DNA of 26,216 nucleotides from Bacillota bacterium (GCA_023424785.1 JAFADP010000035.1:1-26216); one strand, 5' to 3'; shown: positions 7,017-14,805, counted from the stretch's first letter. Numbers and translations: made by a program. The notes: generated from the sequence alone by a model not told the origin.

Positions 7017-7187
7017 ATGGCATACGCTATTAATGATTCATGCATAAGCTGTGGAGCATGTGCAGCTGAATGTCCAGTTAATGCTATAAGCCAAGGAGAT
7101 GCTATCTACGTAATAGATGCTGATACTTGTATCGATTGTGGAAGTTGTGCAGGAGTTTGCCCAGTAGGAGCTCCAAATCAAGCATAG
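7017..7187 (+). CDS. 2[4Fe-4S] ferredoxin (clostridial type)
   Basis: A 56-codon frame from ATG 7017 to TAG 7187 encodes the classic small clostridial ferredoxin, the low-potential electron carrier between pyruvate:ferredoxin oxidoreductase, hydrogenase and related enzymes. Two CxxCxxCxxxCP motifs are complete: Cys9, 12, 15, 19 and Cys38, 41, 44, 48. Pseudo-twofold symmetry, 56-aa length and the MAYxIxDxC beginning are typical. AGGAGGTG precedes the ATG by about 7 bases. Codon use has more C-ending codons (GAC, TAC, TGC, ATC) than neighbouring genes, suggesting high expression. A strong terminator follows at once, so it is likely monocistronic. Confidence 0.97.
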   Translation: MAYAINDSCISCGACAAECPVNAISQGDAIYVIDADTCIDCGSCAGVCPVGAPNQA

Positions 7188-7199
7188 TCTAAAGGCTAA

Positions 7200-7231
7200 A
7201 AGAGGCTGTTGTATAACAGCTTCTTTTTTTT
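7200..7231 (+). terminator. Strong Rho-independent terminator after ferredoxin
   Basis: An 11-bp stem with one G-T pair, AAGAGGCTGTT (7200-7210) with AACAGCTTCTT (7215-7225), has a 4-base loop and is followed by more T residues to 7231. It separates the ferredoxin unit from the ctsR operon. Confidence 0.92.
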
Positions 7232-7266
7232 CAATAAAATAATATATAATTTTTATTAATAATAAC

Positions 7267-7298
7267 TTGATAAAAGCAAAAAATAATATTAATATAAT
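7267..7298 (+). promoter_or_regulatory. Probable sigma-A promoter of the ctsR operon
   Basis: TTGATA (7267-7272) and a perfect TATAAT (7293-7298) precede ctsR. The 20-base spacer is longer than usual; an alternative TTAATA at 7289-7294 would give 16. The predicted start near 7305 falls inside the CtsR operator. Confidence 0.5.
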
Positions 7299-7303
7299 AT
7301 AAA

Positions 7304-7320
7304 AGTCAAGGTAAGTCAAA
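7304..7320 (+). promoter_or_regulatory. CtsR operator
   Basis: Two direct heptads, AGTCAAG (7304-7310) and AGTCAAA (7314-7320), separated by three bases, match the known CtsR box (A/G-GTCAAA, 3-base spacer, A/G-GTCAAA) with a single deviation in the last base of the first heptad. The position, right after the -10 and 24 bases before the ctsR start, fits repression of the operon by its own first product. Confidence 0.85.
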
Positions 7321-7344
7321 AACAAAGTTTAAGAAGGTGATTTT

Positions 7345-7800
7345 ATGGCAAGACTTTCAGATGTAATAGAAAATTTTATAAAAGATATGCTTGTTGAAAA
7401 TGGTGGAGAAGAAATTTTAATTCAAAGAAATGAATTAGCTGATCAATTTAGATGTGCTCCATCACAGATTAACTACGTTTTAACAACAAGATTTACTTAT
7501 GATAAAGGATATGTAATTGAAAGTAGACGTGGTGGCGGTGGCTATATAATAATAAAACAATTAAATTATGATGGAACAGAAGAAAGAAACAAAATAATAT
7601 ATAACTCTATTGGAGATTCTATAACATATCATAATGCAGTAGCATTAATAGATAACCTATATAGTTTAGAATTAATTAGTGAAAGAGAATCAGAACTTAT
7701 GAGAATGGTAGTTAATGATAGAACATTAGCATCTACTAAAGAGGCAAATAAATTAAGGGCTGATTTATTAAAGAGTATGTTAATGGTAGTTGTGTCTTAA
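7345..7800 (+). CDS. ctsR: Class III heat-shock repressor CtsR
   Basis: CtsR is a dimeric winged-helix repressor of clp genes that loses DNA binding on heat or thiol stress and is normally marked by McsB and degraded by ClpCP. The 151-aa length is typical. The N-terminal winged helix includes the recognition part CAPSQINYVLTTRF (37-50) and the wing SRRGGGGYI (60-68), whose Arg62 corresponds to the DNA-contacting arginine that McsB can phosphorylate in Geobacillus. The C-terminal helical domain ends SMLMVVVS. AAGGTG precedes the ATG. It is the first gene of ctsR-mcsA-mcsB-clpC and its operator is just upstream, so autoregulation is expected. Confidence 0.96.
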   Translation: MARLSDVIENFIKDMLVENGGEEILIQRNELADQFRCAPSQINYVLTTRFTYDKGYVIESRRGGGGYIIIKQLNYDGTEERNKIIYNSIGDSITYHNAVALIDNLYSLELISERESELMRMVVNDRTLASTKEANKLRADLLKSMLMVVVS

Positions 7801-7813
7801 GGAGGGGTTATAT

Positions 7814-8356
7814 ATGTTATGTGAGAAATGTAATAAAAACGAAGCAAGAGTACATGTGGTTAAAGTGGTAAACGGAAAAAAATCTGACATATGGTTATGT
7901 GAAAAATGTGCAAAAAAAATTTCAGAAGGATCAATTATTCCTTTTATTTTTGAAGGAGATAATGAGCAGTCTGGAGAAAAACTATTTGACCTACTTAATG
8001 AGGCTAGAAAAAAGAAGTCAGAAATTCCATCTAAAATAGATATAATATGTAAAAATTGTGGACTTACTTTTAGTAAGTTTAGAGAAACTCAAGAATTAGG
8101 ATGCACAGAATGTTATGAAAGTTTCTATGAAGAATTAAAACCATTTATAGAAGAAAAACAAGGTAGCTCAACTCATGTTGGTAAGATTCCTAAAAGAGAG
8201 GAAGAAAATATATTAAGAAAATCTAAAATAGAAGAACTAGAGAAAGGGTTAAAAAATGCTATAGATGATGAAAATTATGAGTTAGCAGCTACACTAAGAG
8301 ATGAATTAAAGTCTATAAGAGGAGAAGGATTCGAAAATGAACAATTGGATGTGTAG
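7814..8356 (+). CDS. mcsA: McsA, zinc-binding activator of McsB
   Basis: McsA binds zinc and activates the McsB kinase; it also senses oxidative and metal stress. From the ATG at 7814 (GGAGGGG 6 bases upstream) it is 180 aa. Four CxxC pairs are present: Cys3/Cys6, Cys29/Cys32, Cys79/Cys82 and Cys97/Cys100, enough for two four-Cys zinc sites. The C-terminal part (about 135-168) is a UVR coiled-coil motif, DDENYELAATLRDEL, also found in ClpC and UvrB/C. A longer in-frame start at 7790 would overlap the ctsR stop and lacks a site. The last 20 bases overlap mcsB, implying translational coupling. Confidence 0.95.
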   Translation: MLCEKCNKNEARVHVVKVVNGKKSDIWLCEKCAKKISEGSIIPFIFEGDNEQSGEKLFDLLNEARKKKSEIPSKIDIICKNCGLTFSKFRETQELGCTECYESFYEELKPFIEEKQGSSTHVGKIPKREEENILRKSKIEELEKGLKNAIDDENYELAATLRDELKSIRGEGFENEQLDV

Positions 8357-9341
8357 TGGTTTAATGCCAGAAAATATTATAGTTTCAAGTGAGGTATCTT
8401 TAAGAAGAAACTTTAAAAATTCTTATTTTCAAAACAGGCTTAATATAGAAAGTTTAAAGAACAATGTTGATGAAGTTTATAATATACTTAAGGATAAATT
8501 TTCTCTAAGTATATTAAGATTATGGGAAGAAGATGACATTACACTAAAAATGTACAATGAAAGAAGTATAATAAGCGACAAGTTATTAAAAGAAAGAAAA
8601 AAAGGTGCAGTTATACTTAATAGCGATGGAAAATTATCTATTATAGTAAATGAAGAAGATGATTTAAGAATAAGATATATATCTAATGGCTTTTCTTTAA
8701 AGAATAGCTATGAAAATATAAGTCGTATAGATGATATTATAGAGGAAAAGTTATCTTATGCATTTAGTCAAAAGTATGGATATTTAACGGCGAGCTTAGA
8801 TAATATTGGAACAGGGTTAAAAATATCTGTAATTCTACATTTACCAGCAATAACAATGCAAAAAGGAATATCAAAACTTTTAGATGAATTAGATGCAAGT
8901 GGTATAAAGTTAGAAGCTTTATATAAGGATGGTAATCACTCATGTGGAAATTTATATGAAATATCAAATAAGATTACTATAGGATTAACAGAGAAAGATA
9001 TAATATGCTCTTTAGAAAAAGCAGCTTTAAATATATGTATGGAAGAAAAAAGACAGAGAGAGATATTACAAGTTCAGTATAAATATGATGTAGAAGATAA
9101 GATATTTAGAGCTTATGGAATATTAAGAAGTGCTAGAATATTAAAGTCTTCAGAGGCGTTGGAATTATTATCTAATGTTATGTTTGGAGTTGAAATGTCT
9201 TTATTAGAAATCGATAAAGAATTATTATATAATCTTATTATAGAGACAAGAGATGCAGTAATACAGGAACGATTTGGAGGAAACTTAGATAATAAGGAAT
9301 TAGATATAGAAAGAGCAAGGATAGTTTCATCCTTAATATAA
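8337..9341 (+). CDS. mcsB: McsB-like ATP:guanido phosphotransferase fold, probable pseudokinase
   Basis: McsB is the protein-arginine kinase that marks proteins for ClpCP. The fold is clear over 334 aa (NEED at 105-108, YLT-x5-NIGTGL, HLPA, GNLYEISN, YGILRSARIL), but compared with the Bacillus sequence as I remember it the catalytic positions have changed. The Arg pair of SSRIR is Glu19/Ser21; the His after NEED is Asp109; CPTN is SLDN, with Ser153 for the active-site Cys; the Arg in GTGLR is Lys162; RGIYGEGSE reads EALYKDGNH, losing an Arg (Glu193) and the second catalytic Glu (His201). The phospho-Arg allosteric motif RDxxRA is LDIERA at 322-327. Only one of five ATP-phosphate arginines (Arg111) stays. 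Reading frame and C terminus are intact. ATG 8337 follows GGAGAAGG. It may act only as an adaptor. Confidence 0.88.
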   Translation: MNNWMCSGLMPENIIVSSEVSLRRNFKNSYFQNRLNIESLKNNVDEVYNILKDKFSLSILRLWEEDDITLKMYNERSIISDKLLKERKKGAVILNSDGKLSIIVNEEDDLRIRYISNGFSLKNSYENISRIDDIIEEKLSYAFSQKYGYLTASLDNIGTGLKISVILHLPAITMQKGISKLLDELDASGIKLEALYKDGNHSCGNLYEISNKITIGLTEKDIICSLEKAALNICMEEKRQREILQVQYKYDVEDKIFRAYGILRSARILKSSEALELLSNVMFGVEMSLLEIDKELLYNLIIETRDAVIQERFGGNLDNKELDIERARIVSSLI

Positions 9342-9365
9342 CTTTAATAGTTAGGAGGGGTAAAA

Positions 9366-11813
9366 ATGGCTTATGGAAAGTTCACAGAAAGAGCTCAAAT
9401 GGTTATTATGCAGGCACAAAAAGAATCTGAAAGATTTAAGCATGGATATATAGGAACAGAACATATATTACTTGGTATAATGTTAGAAGGTGGATATGCA
9501 AAAACAGCAATAAGTAATTTTAATATAGATAGCAAAGCAATAAAAGATTTAATAGAAGATTATTTAGGATATGGAGATCTTACAATGCCTAAAGGCGAGC
9601 TATTACTTACACCAAGAACAAAGAAATTATTTGATGAAAGTTTTATTGAAGCATCTAAATTTGACCATAAATATGTTTTACCAGAGCATTTATTGCTAGC
9701 TTTAATAAAAGATGAGAAAGGTGTAGCATATGCTATTTTATCTAAGCTACAAGTAGATTTTATAGAATTAGCAGAAGATTTAAAAACTTATTTATCAAAC
9801 TTTGAACAAGATGAAGATGGAGATGAAGTAGGTATTAGTGAAAGTGAAAATAATAGCATGTTAAGCCAATATAGCAAAGATATAACTAAGCTAGCTAAAG
9901 AAAATAAATTAGACCCTGTTATTGGAAGAGAACGAGAAAGCAGAAGGATATTGGAAATTTTATGTAGAAGAATTAAGAATAATCCTTGTTTAATTGGTGA
10001 GCCGGGTGTAGGTAAAACAGCAGTAGTAGAAGGTCTTGCTCAAAGTATTATAGATGGAAATGTTCCTGAAAACTTAAAAGATAAGAGGATTTTAAGTTTA
10101 GATTTAAGTGCTATGGTAGCTGGAGCTAAGTATAGAGGCGAATTTGAAGATAGATTAAAGAAGTGTATGGAAGAAATAAAAAGAGAAAAGAATATAATAA
10201 TTTTTATTGATGAAATTCATACTATTATTGGGGCAGGTGGAGCAGAAGGTGCAATAGATGCAGCTAATATATTAAAGCCATCTTTAGCAAGAGGAGAAAT
10301 ACAGTGTATTGGAGCAACCACTATAAATGAATATAAAAAACATATTGAGAAAGATGTAGCACTTGAAAGAAGATTTCAACCAATAATTGTTGGAGAACCT
10401 AATAAAGAAGAAACTTTACAAATATTAAAGGGATTAAGAGAAAAATATGAATCTCATCATGGAGTTAAGATAACAGATGAGAGTTTAGAGTCAGCAGTAG
10501 AATTATCAGATAGATATATCTCAGATAGATATATGCCAGATAAGGCTATAGACTTAATTGATGAAGCAGCAGCAAAATTACGTATAGAAAATTTAATAAC
10601 ACCTTCATCTTTAAAAGAAATTGATATTGATATAGAAAATGTAGTTAAAGAGAAGGAGGCTTCTATAAAATCTCAAGATTTTGAGAAAGCTGCAGAGTTA
10701 AGAGATAAGGAACAAAAGCTTAAGGTTACAAAAAAGAATATGAAAAAAGCATGGCTTGAAGATAGAGCGTTAAAAGAATTAATCGTTGAGCCTGAAGAAA
10801 TAGCAAAGGTAGTATCTGATTGGACTAGAATACCAGTAGAAAAGTTAACTGAAAAAGAAAGTGCAAAGTTATTAAAATTAGAGGAAATACTTCATAATAG
10901 AGTAATAGGTCAAGATGAGGCTATAAATACATTATCAAGAGCTATTAGAAGAGCTAGAGTTGGTCTTAGAGATCCTAAAAGACCAATAGGAAGTTTCATA
11001 TTTTTAGGACCAACTGGTGTAGGAAAAACTGAGCTATGTAAGGCATTAGCAGAAGCAATGTTTTCAGATGAAAAGAGTATAATTAGAATAGATATGTCTG
11101 AATATATGGAAAAGCATTCAGTATCTAGATTAATTGGAGCGCCTCCAGGATATGTAGGACATGAAGATGGAGGTCAATTAACTGAAGCTATTAGAAGAAA
11201 GCCTTATTCTATAATATTACTAGATGAAATAGAAAAAGCTCATCCTGATATTTTTAATATATTACTTCAAATAATGGAAGATGGAAGATTAACAGATTCA
11301 AAAGGAAAGTTAGTTGATTTTAAAAACACAATAATAATAATGACATCTAATATAGGGGCTCATACTATAAAGAAGCAAAGAACTATGGGCTTTGCATTTA
11401 ATGATGATAGTAATACAGAATATGAGAAGATGAAAGAGAATATAATGGAAGAACTTAAGAAAAACTTTAAGCCTGAATTCTTAAATAGAATTGATGATAC
11501 AATAGTATTCCATAAGCTAAATAGAGAGAATATGTTGTCAATTGTAGAACTAATGCTTAAAAATACTTCAAGTAGATTAAAAGATAGTGATGTAGAAATA
11601 GATTTTAATGATGAATGTAAGAGCTTTTTATTAGATAAAGGCATTGATGAAAATTATGGTGCACGTCCTCTAAGAAGAATAATAATTAAAGAAGTAGAAG
11701 ATAAGTTAAGTGAAGAGTTATTAAAAGGAAATGTTAGCCTTGGTGATAAAATAAGTGTTAGTGTGAAAGATGGTTGTTTAGATTTTAAAAAGGTTGAAGA
11801 GGTAGTTGTTTAA
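9366..11813 (+). CDS. clpC: ATP-dependent Clp protease ATPase subunit ClpC
   Basis: ClpC is a hexameric AAA+ unfoldase that feeds substrates into ClpP. The 815-aa order is normal: double Clp-N repeat (1-145), AAA-1 with Walker A GEPGVGKT at 211-218, a linker containing a UVR-like coiled coil (about 415-460, KAAELRDKE), AAA-2 with GPTGVGKT at 548-555, and the C-terminal D2-small domain. The ClpP-docking tripeptide MGF is at 674-676. Glu32 in GTEH and Glu107 in LPEH correspond to the two glutamates that bind phospho-arginine in Bacillus ClpC, so that reader function looks preserved. GGAGGGG lies before the ATG, 24 bases after mcsB. trxB follows after 19 bases with no terminator. Confidence 0.97.
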   Translation: MAYGKFTERAQMVIMQAQKESERFKHGYIGTEHILLGIMLEGGYAKTAISNFNIDSKAIKDLIEDYLGYGDLTMPKGELLLTPRTKKLFDESFIEASKFDHKYVLPEHLLLALIKDEKGVAYAILSKLQVDFIELAEDLKTYLSNFEQDEDGDEVGISESENNSMLSQYSKDITKLAKENKLDPVIGRERESRRILEILCRRIKNNPCLIGEPGVGKTAVVEGLAQSIIDGNVPENLKDKRILSLDLSAMVAGAKYRGEFEDRLKKCMEEIKREKNIIIFIDEIHTIIGAGGAEGAIDAANILKPSLARGEIQCIGATTINEYKKHIEKDVALERRFQPIIVGEPNKEETLQILKGLREKYESHHGVKITDESLESAVELSDRYISDRYMPDKAIDLIDEAAAKLRIENLITPSSLKEIDIDIENVVKEKEASIKSQDFEKAAELRDKEQKLKVTKKNMKKAWLEDRALKELIVEPEEIAKVVSDWTRIPVEKLTEKESAKLLKLEEILHNRVIGQDEAINTLSRAIRRARVGLRDPKRPIGSFIFLGPTGVGKTELCKALAEAMFSDEKSIIRIDMSEYMEKHSVSRLIGAPPGYVGHEDGGQLTEAIRRKPYSIILLDEIEKAHPDIFNILLQIMEDGRLTDSKGKLVDFKNTIIIMTSNIGAHTIKKQRTMGFAFNDDSNTEYEKMKENIMEELKKNFKPEFLNRIDDTIVFHKLNRENMLSIVELMLKNTSSRLKDSDVEIDFNDECKSFLLDKGIDENYGARPLRRIIIKEVEDKLSEELLKGNVSLGDKISVSVKDGCLDFKKVEEVVV

Positions 11814-11832
11814 AGTCTAAGGAGGAAAAGCT

Positions 11833-12774
11833 TTGAAAAAAGAAAAAAAAGAAATTGATTTAGTTATTTTAGGTGGAGGACCAGCAGGATTAACATCTTC
11901 TATATATGCAGCCAGAGCTAATTTATCGATGGTATTGCTAGAAAATGGAATATTAGGAGGCCAAGTCAGAAACAGCTATACTATAGAGAATTATCCTGGA
12001 TTTAGAAGTATAGATGGGGCTGAGTTAGCAAATAATATACAAGAACAAGCTGAAGAATTAGGTGCAGTAATTGATGAATTTGATCCTGTAATAAGTGTAT
12101 TTTTAAGTGATGATGAAAAGCTAATAGAAACTGAAAGCTATATTTATAGTACAAAGGCTGTAATTATATCAACTGGAGCTACACCTAAAAAGCTGCCTAT
12201 ACCATCAGAAGAAAAGTTTTCAGGAAAAGGCGTTCATTACTGTGCAGTATGTGATGCAGCTATGTATGAAAATAAAACTGTTGCAGTTGTTGGAGGTGGA
12301 AATTCAGCTTTAGAAGAAGCATTATTTCTATCAAGATTTGCAAATAAAGTGTATATGATAAGAAGATATGATTACTTTAATGGAGAAAAATTTTTATTAG
12401 AAAAAGTTGAAGGTAATGAAAAAATAAAAATAATATATAATTGTGACCTTGTTGATGTAATAGGTAATGAATTTGTAGAAAAAGCATTGATAAGAGATAC
12501 AAAAACTAATGAAGAAAAAGAAATTAAATTAGATGCAGTTTTTGGTTATATAGGAACTGAACCTAAAACTAAAGAATTTAAGAAATATATTACTCTAAAT
12601 TCTCATGGCTATATAATAACAGATGAAAAAATGAATACTAATATTAAAGGTGTTTATGCAGCTGGAGATGTAAGAGATAAAGAGTATAGACAGATAACTA
12701 CTGCAGTTTCAGATGGTACGATTGCAGCATTAGAAGCCGAAAAGTATATTATTTCTAAAAAGGATCAGATGTAA
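11833..12774 (+). CDS. trxB: Thioredoxin reductase (TrxB family flavoprotein)
   Basis: TrxB passes electrons through FAD and a Cys pair to thioredoxin. The 313-aa protein has the FAD-binding GGGPAG at 14-19, the redox pair CAVC at 137-140, a second dinucleotide fold GGGNSA at 154-159, and the C-terminal AAGDVRDKEYRQITTA that contacts FAD. The NADPH phosphate clamp HRRxxxR is only partly kept: IRR at 176-178 has both arginines but not the His or the third Arg, so coenzyme choice (NADPH, NADH or an unusual donor such as ferredoxin) is open. The start is TTG at 11833, 7 bases after AAGGAGG. It sits between clpC and gapN, apparently in the same operon, a position not found in Bacillus. Confidence 0.92.
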   Translation: MKKEKKEIDLVILGGGPAGLTSSIYAARANLSMVLLENGILGGQVRNSYTIENYPGFRSIDGAELANNIQEQAEELGAVIDEFDPVISVFLSDDEKLIETESYIYSTKAVIISTGATPKKLPIPSEEKFSGKGVHYCAVCDAAMYENKTVAVVGGGNSALEEALFLSRFANKVYMIRRYDYFNGEKFLLEKVEGNEKIKIIYNCDLVDVIGNEFVEKALIRDTKTNEEKEIKLDAVFGYIGTEPKTKEFKKYITLNSHGYIITDEKMNTNIKGVYAAGDVRDKEYRQITTAVSDGTIAALEAEKYIISKKDQM

Positions 12775-12817
12775 AGATTATTTTCAGCTTGTACCAAAGA
12801 GCACTAGAGGTGAAGAA

Positions 12818-14281
12818 ATGTTTAGTAATTTATATTCTAAAGATAAAGTTTATAAAAATCTAGTGGGTGGTAATTGGCAAGGTGGAAGTATAAGTGAAAG
12901 TATATCTATATTTTCACCAATAGATAATATAGAAGTAGGAAAAGTACCTTCAATGACGAGAAAAGATGTAGATGAAGTAATAAGAGAAGCTCATAAAGCT
13001 AAGAAGGCATGGGAAAGTACTTCTATTGGAGATAGGGCAGAAATACTTTATAACACAGCTAGACTTATAGACGAAAGTTTGGATGAATTAAGTGATTTGT
13101 TGGTATTAGAAATAGGTAAAGATAAAAAGAGTGCAGTTTCTGAGGTAGAAAGAACTGCTGATTTTATAAGATTTACCGCAGATGCTTCTAGAACAATAGC
13201 TGGAGAGGTAATAAGAGGAGAAAGTTTTCCAAGAACAGATAAAAGTAAGATATCATTGGTTGACAGAGTTCCAGTAGGCGTTGTTTTAGCAATCTCTCCA
13301 TTTAATTATCCAATTAATTTATCTGCATCTAAAATAGCACCAGCACTTATGGTTGGAAATACAGTTATATTAAAGCCGGCTACTCAAGGAAGTATATCAG
13401 CATTATGTTTAGCAGAAATGTTTCATAAAGCAGGACTTCCTAATGGTGCGCTAAATACAGTAACAGGTAGAGGTAGTGATATAGGTGATTATATTGTTAC
13501 TCATGAAGGTATAAACTTTATTAACTTTACAGGAAGTACAGAGGTAGGTAGTAGAATTTCAAAAATAACATCTATGGTTCCTACATTAATGGAGCTAGGT
13601 GGTAAGGATGCTGCTATTGTATTAGAAGATGCAGATTTGAAATTAACAGTTAAGAATATTGTTGAGGGTGCATTTTCTTATTCGGCACAAAGATGTACAG
13701 CTATAAAAAGAGTATTAGTTATAGATGACATTGGTGATGAGTTAATATCATTATTAAAAGAAGAAATAAATAAATTAAAAGTAGGAAATCCATTAAAAGA
13801 ACAAGTAACAATTGTACCATTAATAAATTCAAAAGCAGCGAATTTTGTACAGGAACTTATTGATGATGCTAAAGAAAAAGGTGCAAAGGTAATTATAGGA
13901 GATAAAAAGGTAAATAATTTAGTTTATCCAACTCTATTAGATAATGTTAAAGAAAATATGAGAGTAGCATGGGAAGAGCCGTTTGGTCCTGTTCTTCCGG
14001 TAATAAGAGTTAAAGATATAGATGAAGCTATAGAAGTTGCAAATAAATCTAAATATGGATTACAATCAGCAGTGTTTACTAAAGATATAGATAAAGCATT
14101 TTATGTAGCTAATAGATTGGAAGTAGGAACAGTACAAATTAACAATAAAACTGAGAGGGGACCAGATAACTTCCCATTTTTAGGAGTTAAAGAATCAGGA
14201 GTTGGAGTTCAAGGAATTAGATATTCAATAGAAGCAATGTCTAGAATAAAGTGTACTATTATAAAAATAAATGAAAAATAA
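12818..14281 (+). CDS. gapN: Non-phosphorylating NADP-dependent glyceraldehyde-3-phosphate dehydrogenase
   Basis: GapN oxidises glyceraldehyde-3-phosphate directly to 3-phosphoglycerate and makes NADPH, giving up the ATP of the normal route. It belongs to the aldehyde dehydrogenase superfamily; 487 aa is normal. Catalytic residues are Asn163 in FNYP, Glu259 in MELGGKD and Cys293 in SAQRCTA. The segment INNKTERGPDNFPFLGVKESG and the QGIRYSIEAM end match streptococcal GapN as I recall it, which separates it from other aldehyde dehydrogenases. AGAGGTG precedes the ATG, 43 bases after trxB, and a strong terminator follows the stop, so it closes the ctsR operon if read-through occurs. In an anaerobe with little oxidative pentose pathway this would be a source of NADPH. 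Confidence 0.9.
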   Translation: MFSNLYSKDKVYKNLVGGNWQGGSISESISIFSPIDNIEVGKVPSMTRKDVDEVIREAHKAKKAWESTSIGDRAEILYNTARLIDESLDELSDLLVLEIGKDKKSAVSEVERTADFIRFTADASRTIAGEVIRGESFPRTDKSKISLVDRVPVGVVLAISPFNYPINLSASKIAPALMVGNTVILKPATQGSISALCLAEMFHKAGLPNGALNTVTGRGSDIGDYIVTHEGINFINFTGSTEVGSRISKITSMVPTLMELGGKDAAIVLEDADLKLTVKNIVEGAFSYSAQRCTAIKRVLVIDDIGDELISLLKEEINKLKVGNPLKEQVTIVPLINSKAANFVQELIDDAKEKGAKVIIGDKKVNNLVYPTLLDNVKENMRVAWEEPFGPVLPVIRVKDIDEAIEVANKSKYGLQSAVFTKDIDKAFYVANRLEVGTVQINNKTERGPDNFPFLGVKESGVGVQGIRYSIEAMSRIKCTIIKINEK

Positions 14282-14319
14282 AAAAATTAGGGAGCACCCA
14301 AAGTGTTCCCTAATTTTTT
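14281..14319. terminator. Bidirectional terminator between gapN and the glutaredoxin gene
   Basis: A 17-bp stem with one G-T pair (14281-14297 with 14303-14319) and a 5-base loop has A-run and T-run ends, so it can stop transcripts from both converging genes. It overlaps the stop of each gene by one or two bases. Confidence 0.92.
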
Positions 14320-14545
14320 ATTTTGTTAGTGCTGCATCTATAGCACCTTTATCAAATCCTATTATTATTGTACCATTAACATCTAATACAGGAACTCCCA
14401 TTTGTTTAGATTTTTTAATCATTTCTTCTCTTGCTAACATATCATCAGCAACATTTAATTCTTCAAATGATATATTCTTAGATTTTAAGTAATTTTTAGC
14501 CTTAACACACCAAGGACATGAGTCAGTTGTATATACTTTTATCAT
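14318..14545 (-). CDS. Glutaredoxin-like (NrdH-type) thiol-disulfide carrier
   Basis: A 75-aa thioredoxin-fold protein begins MIKVYTTDSCPWC, with the dithiol motif CPWC at Cys10-Cys13. MGVPVLDVN supplies the conserved cis-proline loop and IIGFD the following turn. Length and motif suit small glutaredoxin-like or NrdH-redoxin proteins, which reduce ribonucleotide reductase or other disulfides. Clostridia usually lack glutathione, so the reductant may be thioredoxin reductase; trxB is encoded 1.5 kb away on the other strand. The ATG at 14545 is preceded by GGAGGAAG. It probably shares a transcript with the small gene just upstream and ends in a shared terminator. The physiological partner cannot be read from sequence. 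Confidence 0.9.
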   Translation of the reverse strand: MIKVYTTDSCPWCVKAKNYLKSKNISFEELNVADDMLAREEMIKKSKQMGVPVLDVNGTIIIGFDKGAIDAALTK

Positions 14546-14567
14546 AATTATACTTCCTCCATTACAA

Positions 14568-14729
14568 CTACTTTATTATATATTTATTTTCTAAATTAGA
14601 ATTTATTATTAAGTTATCCATTGAAGGATATGAATTATAAAAACTTGAACCAATATTAGTTACTGATTCATCTCTTAATATATTTTTACCATTTATTTTA
14701 GAAAAGTCAACTTGAAATTTATTAGACAT
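14568..14729 (-). CDS. Hypothetical 53-aa protein
   Basis: I do not recognise this small frame. The start ATG at 14729 is chosen because AAGGAG lies 9 bases before it; in-frame ATGs at 14738 and 14753 either touch or precede that site. The protein is polar, rich in Asn, Ser, Ile and Asp, with no Cys, no signal peptide and no membrane segment. It ends 22 bases before the glutaredoxin-like gene, whose ribosome binding site lies in the gap, so the two are probably co-transcribed. Support for translation is the good ribosome binding site and position between two genes; it could still be a non-coding leader of the redoxin gene. Confidence 0.5.
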   Translation of the reverse strand: MSNKFQVDFSKINGKNILRDESVTNIGSSFYNSYPSMDNLIINSNLENKYIIK

Positions 14730-14805
14730 AGAATTCATCTCCTTATTAATCATAGTTTTATTATTTGTAAAATAGGGTAATACTATTCAAAGAGATAAGT
14801 ATTTA

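Noticed and set aside
7038..7325. A 95-codon minus-strand frame across ferredoxin and the ctsR promoter
   Set aside because: It is antisense to the ferredoxin gene, crosses its terminator and the CtsR operator, and its composition is that of an AT-rich shadow frame.
14271..14492. A 73-codon plus-strand frame after gapN
   Set aside because: It runs through the bidirectional terminator and antisense to the glutaredoxin-like gene, whose CPWC motif and ribosome binding site decide the coding strand.
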